Shown: positions 6,050 to 8,254 of the stretch, one piece after another
Layout of the letters: each line of letters opens with the position of its first letter
Numbering within the stretch: the first letter of the stretch is position 1
Assembly (NCBI GenBank): GCA_003486945.1
Contig: DNFL01000005.1
Span: 1-8,254, forward strand
Length of the DNA: 8,254 nucleotides
DNA from: Hyphomonas sp.
GTDB lineage: Bacteria > Pseudomonadota > Alphaproteobacteria > Caulobacterales > Hyphomonadaceae
Direction: 5' to 3'
Position numbers and translations under genes: made by a program
Notes under the pieces: model-generated
Seen by the model: the letters and a program-made list of their open reading frames with translations, nothing else
Told to the model about the DNA's origin: nothing
Database searches by the model: none

Positions 6050-6589
6050 ATGCACATCCTCCTCGGACTTCTTGGCATCCTGGTTGCCATCGGCGTGTGG
6101 GTCTGGCGCCTGCAGATGGCAAAGCGCGGGCTTGATGTTGCCGTGGACGTTGCCCAGACGGTTGCGAATGCGCCGCGCAGACTGGCGTTCAAGTACAAGA
6201 TGGGGAAGGGCGGGCTCGACCTGATCGACGACCCGCGCGAGGCCGCCTCGATCATGCTGGTACTCGTGGCGCTGGGTCGCGGCGGGGATTTGACGGACCG
6301 CCAGTCGCAGGTGATCGAAAGCGAGATCCGCGAGCATTTCCGGGTGAATGTTTCCGACGCTGAAGAACTGGCCGCGCATGCGGCTTGGGTGGCGAGAACC
6401 TGCCCGCCGCCGGAAGAGGCGATGCGCACGCTCAGCCGCAAGATCGTCAACGCGCCGCAACTTGGTCCCAAGGAAGTCGTCGACCTGGACGCGATGTTGG
6501 TCGCTGTCTCCGAAGCCGAGGGGCTGCCGACGCGCGGACAACTCGTGCTGCTGCAGGTCTACCGCGACCTCGCCGGCCTCAAGACCTGA
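6050..6589 (+). CDS. Membrane-anchored TerB-like (tellurite resistance protein B fold) protein
   Basis: A 179-residue protein with one N-terminal transmembrane segment (about residues 3-19), a basic patch (MAKRG; PRRLAFKYKMGKGG), and a mostly helical cytoplasmic domain from about 60 to 176. That domain looks like a TerB-type helical bundle with two related halves. RGGDLTDRQSQVIE (77-90) and EAEGLPTRGQLVLL (156-169) both resemble the family's ADGxLxxxE helix-start motif. The open frame extends upstream to 5993, but that would read through the terminator's end, and the hydrophobic segment begins right after ATG 6050, so 6050 is chosen. There is no ribosome site. TerB-like domains occur in stress and metal-binding contexts, but no other ter gene is nearby, so no tellurite role is claimed. 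It could also be an unrelated helical domain. Confidence 0.68.
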   Translation: MHILLGLLGILVAIGVWVWRLQMAKRGLDVAVDVAQTVANAPRRLAFKYKMGKGGLDLIDDPREAASIMLVLVALGRGGDLTDRQSQVIESEIREHFRVNVSDAEELAAHAAWVARTCPPPEEAMRTLSRKIVNAPQLGPKEVVDLDAMLVAVSEAEGLPTRGQLVLLQVYRDLAGLKT

Positions 6590-6628
6590 GCTTGCGCGAC
6601 CCGAAGCGCTGGTTTAGGCCACACGCCC

Positions 6629-7438
6629 ATGACCTATGAAGCCCGCGTCTGGAACGACAACTGGATGAACTTTTCCGTGCTGCGGCACGGCGCCTTTGAC
6701 GGCTTTCTGGTCACGTCGAAAAACTCGGGCACCCATTGGGTGAAATACATGTTTGCGATCGCGCTCGCGGACACTTACGGCATCGAGCGCCCGAAGTATT
6801 TCTCCGAGAATGCCGTGCGCCCCTATATCGGTTGGCCGAAGGATGACCCGGTCTTCCCGCAACTGCCGCGGCTCGCCTTCAGCCACACCATTCCGCACCG
6901 CCTCGCCGACTGGGGCTGGGCGCGCGGCATGGCGGGGCTGCCGCACTATGCGCTGTGCATACGCCACCCGATGGCGATCCTCGCCTCGCATCACGCCAAA
7001 TGGGAATACGACATCAAGGTCGACTGGCTGGAATATCTCAGCGGGGACCCGGACGGGAAACGCTACCGGTGCGATCTCTACTGGCTGGCGCGGTTCTGGA
7101 ACCGCTGGGGGGAAGTGGAGACGCGCCACCCTCAGTCGATCCTGCGCGTGCACTATGAGCAGACGCGCGCAGATCCGCGCAGCACGCTGCAGGCGATTGC
7201 CCGGCATTGGGGCATCGAGCTGAAGCCGGAAGCGATCGAAGCGGCGCTCATCGAAGGCACCAAGGAAGCCATGGCGCTAAAGGTCGATCCGGAAGCCGAG
7301 CCGAACGTGTTGCAGAACCGGCAGGCGGCGCTTGAGGAGCTTTTCTCGGGTGAGGCGATGGATATCTACACGCGCCGTGTGAAAGAGCTTTTCCGCTACG
7401 ATCTCGGCTACGACTTTTTCACGCCGCCTAAGTCTTGA
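6629..7438 (+). CDS. Sulfotransferase family protein (PAPS-dependent type)
   Basis: A 269-residue cytoplasmic protein with the fold signatures of PAPS-dependent sulfotransferases, which move a sulfuryl group from 3'-phosphoadenylyl sulfate to a hydroxyl or amine. The 5'-phosphosulfate loop is TSKNSGTHW (29-37), with Lys31, matching the family's PKSGTTW. His86 in FSHTIPHR sits where the catalytic His is expected (KTHLP in animal enzymes). The 3'-phosphate motif is IRHPMAILASHH, with Arg112 and Ser120 eight residues apart as in cytosolic sulfotransferases. It starts 39 bases after the TerB-like gene with no good ribosome site. Its last 11 bases overlap the tail of the convergent GST gene. No PAPS synthesis genes are visible and the acceptor is unknown. 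Confidence 0.87.
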   Translation: MTYEARVWNDNWMNFSVLRHGAFDGFLVTSKNSGTHWVKYMFAIALADTYGIERPKYFSENAVRPYIGWPKDDPVFPQLPRLAFSHTIPHRLADWGWARGMAGLPHYALCIRHPMAILASHHAKWEYDIKVDWLEYLSGDPDGKRYRCDLYWLARFWNRWGEVETRHPQSILRVHYEQTRADPRSTLQAIARHWGIELKPEAIEAALIEGTKEAMALKVDPEAEPNVLQNRQAALEELFSGEAMDIYTRRVKELFRYDLGYDFFTPPKS

Positions 7439-8102
7439 GATAGCCGCTGGAGCGTCCGTCGGGGCCGTAACTGATCCACCAGGGTTCGGCTTTCGCCTGT
7501 TCCTCGAGTTTCAGGAAAAGCGGGTCTGCCAGTATGGCGGCGGCATAGTCCGCCGCAGCGCCGGTCAGTGGCAGGCCGTATGTGCGAAAGCGGGTGACGA
7601 CCGGCGTGTAGAACGCGTCCGCTGCGGACCAGGCACCGAACAGGAACGGGCCACCCTTGCCGTATTTCGCGCGCAGGCCCGACCACATCGTCTGCAGGCG
7701 GGCAATGTCGGCTTCGAGGGCAGGGGTCATGGCCGGCGCCGGATGGCGCGCGCGGATGTCCATCGAGCACATGCTGCGGATCGTCTGGAAACCGGAATGC
7801 ATCTCGCTGGAGACGGCGCGGGCAATGGCGCGGGCTTCGGCGTCCAGCGGCCAGACTTCGCCGGGCTGGGCCCACTCTGCGATGAACTCGGCGATGGCGA
7901 GGCTTTCCCAGATTTCGATCCCGTCCCAGATCAGCAGCGGCACCTTGGCGGTGGGGCTGATTGATTTGAGCTTTGCGGTCGTCTCGGGAAAATCGAGCGG
8001 GACGATGATTTCCTCGACGGGCAGGTTCACCTTGCGGGCTACCAGCAGCGGGCGGATCGACCAGCTGGATTAGTTGAGATTGCCGGAGATGAACTGCCTC
8101 AT
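7428..8102 (-). pseudogene. Glutathione S-transferase family protein interrupted by TAA at codon 11
   Basis: A GST-fold gene whose natural start is ATG 8102-8100: it overlaps the stop of the YciI gene as ATGA, and the ten codons that follow read MRQFISGNLN, as expected for this family. Codon 11 (8072-8070) is TAA, then the frame continues SSWSIRPLLVARK. Related GSTs read NKNYSSWSLRPWL, so the stop replaces a conserved Tyr in the glutathione-site segment. Downstream the frame is intact to TAG 7430-7428, 224 residues without the stop. It includes KVPLLIWDG and ESLAIAEFIAEW (N-terminal thioredoxin domain, with the cis-Pro loop VPLL and the E-S glutathione contact), then the helical domain with EMHSGF, MDIRAR and SAADAFYTPVVTRFRTYG. 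Restart at GTG 8030 could give 200 residues lacking the first strand and active-site loop. The gene is either recently broken or the base is misread. Confidence 0.85.
8070..8072 (-). other. In-frame ochre codon in the GST gene
   Basis: TAA on the minus strand at codon 11, between AAC and TCC AGC TGG. A single change from TAT or TAC (Tyr) would create it. TAA also ends the DUF350 gene in this window (964-966), so it is not a reassigned codon here. Confidence 0.85.
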
Positions 8103-8254
8103 TGGGGTTTGCCTTCGCCGATGGCCCAACGGGTTTCGTTGATGGTCACGCGGCCGAAGACGCCGGCTTTGGAATAGGGGTCCTGGGCATTGAGGGCCTT
8201 GGCAGCTTCAAGGCTTTCGGCTTCCAGAAGGAAGACCGAGCCGATCATTGCGCC
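8099..8254 (-). CDS. YciI-family protein, C-terminal part (N-terminus beyond the right edge)
   Basis: The last 51 residues of a small YciI-like protein, a ferredoxin-like fold family whose function is mostly unresolved and whose proposed His-Asp site is near the N-terminus, outside this window. Visible are GSVFLLEAESLEAAKAL, a strand and helix typical of the family, and the hallmark DPYSKAGVFGRV (family consensus DPY/F-x-K-AG-L/V-F), ending TRWAIGEGKPQ. The frame starts exactly at base 8254 with no start codon assignable; the internal ATG near the edge belongs to the conserved strand. The TGA (8101-8099) overlaps the GST start as ATGA, so translation of the two is coupled. Confidence 0.88.
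   Translation of the reverse strand, partial: GAMIGSVFLLEAESLEAAKALNAQDPYSKAGVFGRVTINETRWAIGEGKPQ

Noticed and set aside
6050..6589. A tellurite resistance operon
   Set aside because: Only one TerB-like domain is present, with no terC, terD, terA or terZ neighbours.
8070..8072. TAA as a recoded or reassigned sense codon
   Set aside because: TAA ends the DUF350 gene here, and TGA and TAG end other genes, so a standard code is in use.

Overview
This is a GC-rich chromosomal window with dense, closely packed genes, ATGA start/stop overlaps and third-position GC bias. Gene content fits an alphaproteobacterium: a DUF350 membrane protein, a lipoprotein PQQ alcohol dehydrogenase with fused cytochrome c, and a YciI/GST pair. 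Hyphomonadaceae or a relative is my guess from protein style only; no marker gene here proves it.

Layout. The left edge cuts an SDR oxidoreductase on the minus strand (start at 425). Across a 103-base divergent gap, a plus-strand run begins: a DUF350 membrane protein (529-966), a membrane-anchored trypsin-like serine protease (976-1803) and type 2 orotidine 5'-phosphate decarboxylase PyrF (1800-2669). These three are almost certainly one operon, since the gaps are 9 bases and then a 4-base ATGA overlap. Next come a secreted two-lobed retropepsin-like aspartic protease with a damaged or unusual 5' end (to 3667) and a 718-residue quinohemoprotein alcohol dehydrogenase with a lipoprotein signal (3785-5941). 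That gene ends at a strong hairpin terminator with a TTCG loop (5960-5994). Beyond it are a membrane-anchored TerB-like protein (6050-6589) and a PAPS-type sulfotransferase (6629-7438). The right end runs on the minus strand: the C-terminus of a YciI-family protein (8099-8254, cut by the edge), coupled by an ATGA overlap to a glutathione S-transferase gene (7428-8102). The GST carries an in-frame TAA at codon 11, where its family normally has Tyr.

How they fit together. Much of the window serves the envelope: an integral membrane protein, a tethered serine protease, an exported aspartic protease, a lipoprotein dehydrogenase that would pass electrons from alcohol oxidation through its own haem c, and a membrane-anchored TerB-like protein. 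PyrF (UMP synthesis) is the one clear housekeeping enzyme and is embedded among these genes. No PQQ synthesis genes, RNA genes, CRISPR arrays, insertion sequences or phage genes were seen.

I found no new defence or mobile system. The observations most worth checking are the two 5' lesions (GST nonsense codon; aspartic protease frame break), the lipoprotein form of the PQQ enzyme, the protease-pyrF coupling, and the hybrid look of the SDR. All matches to families are from memory; no search was run.
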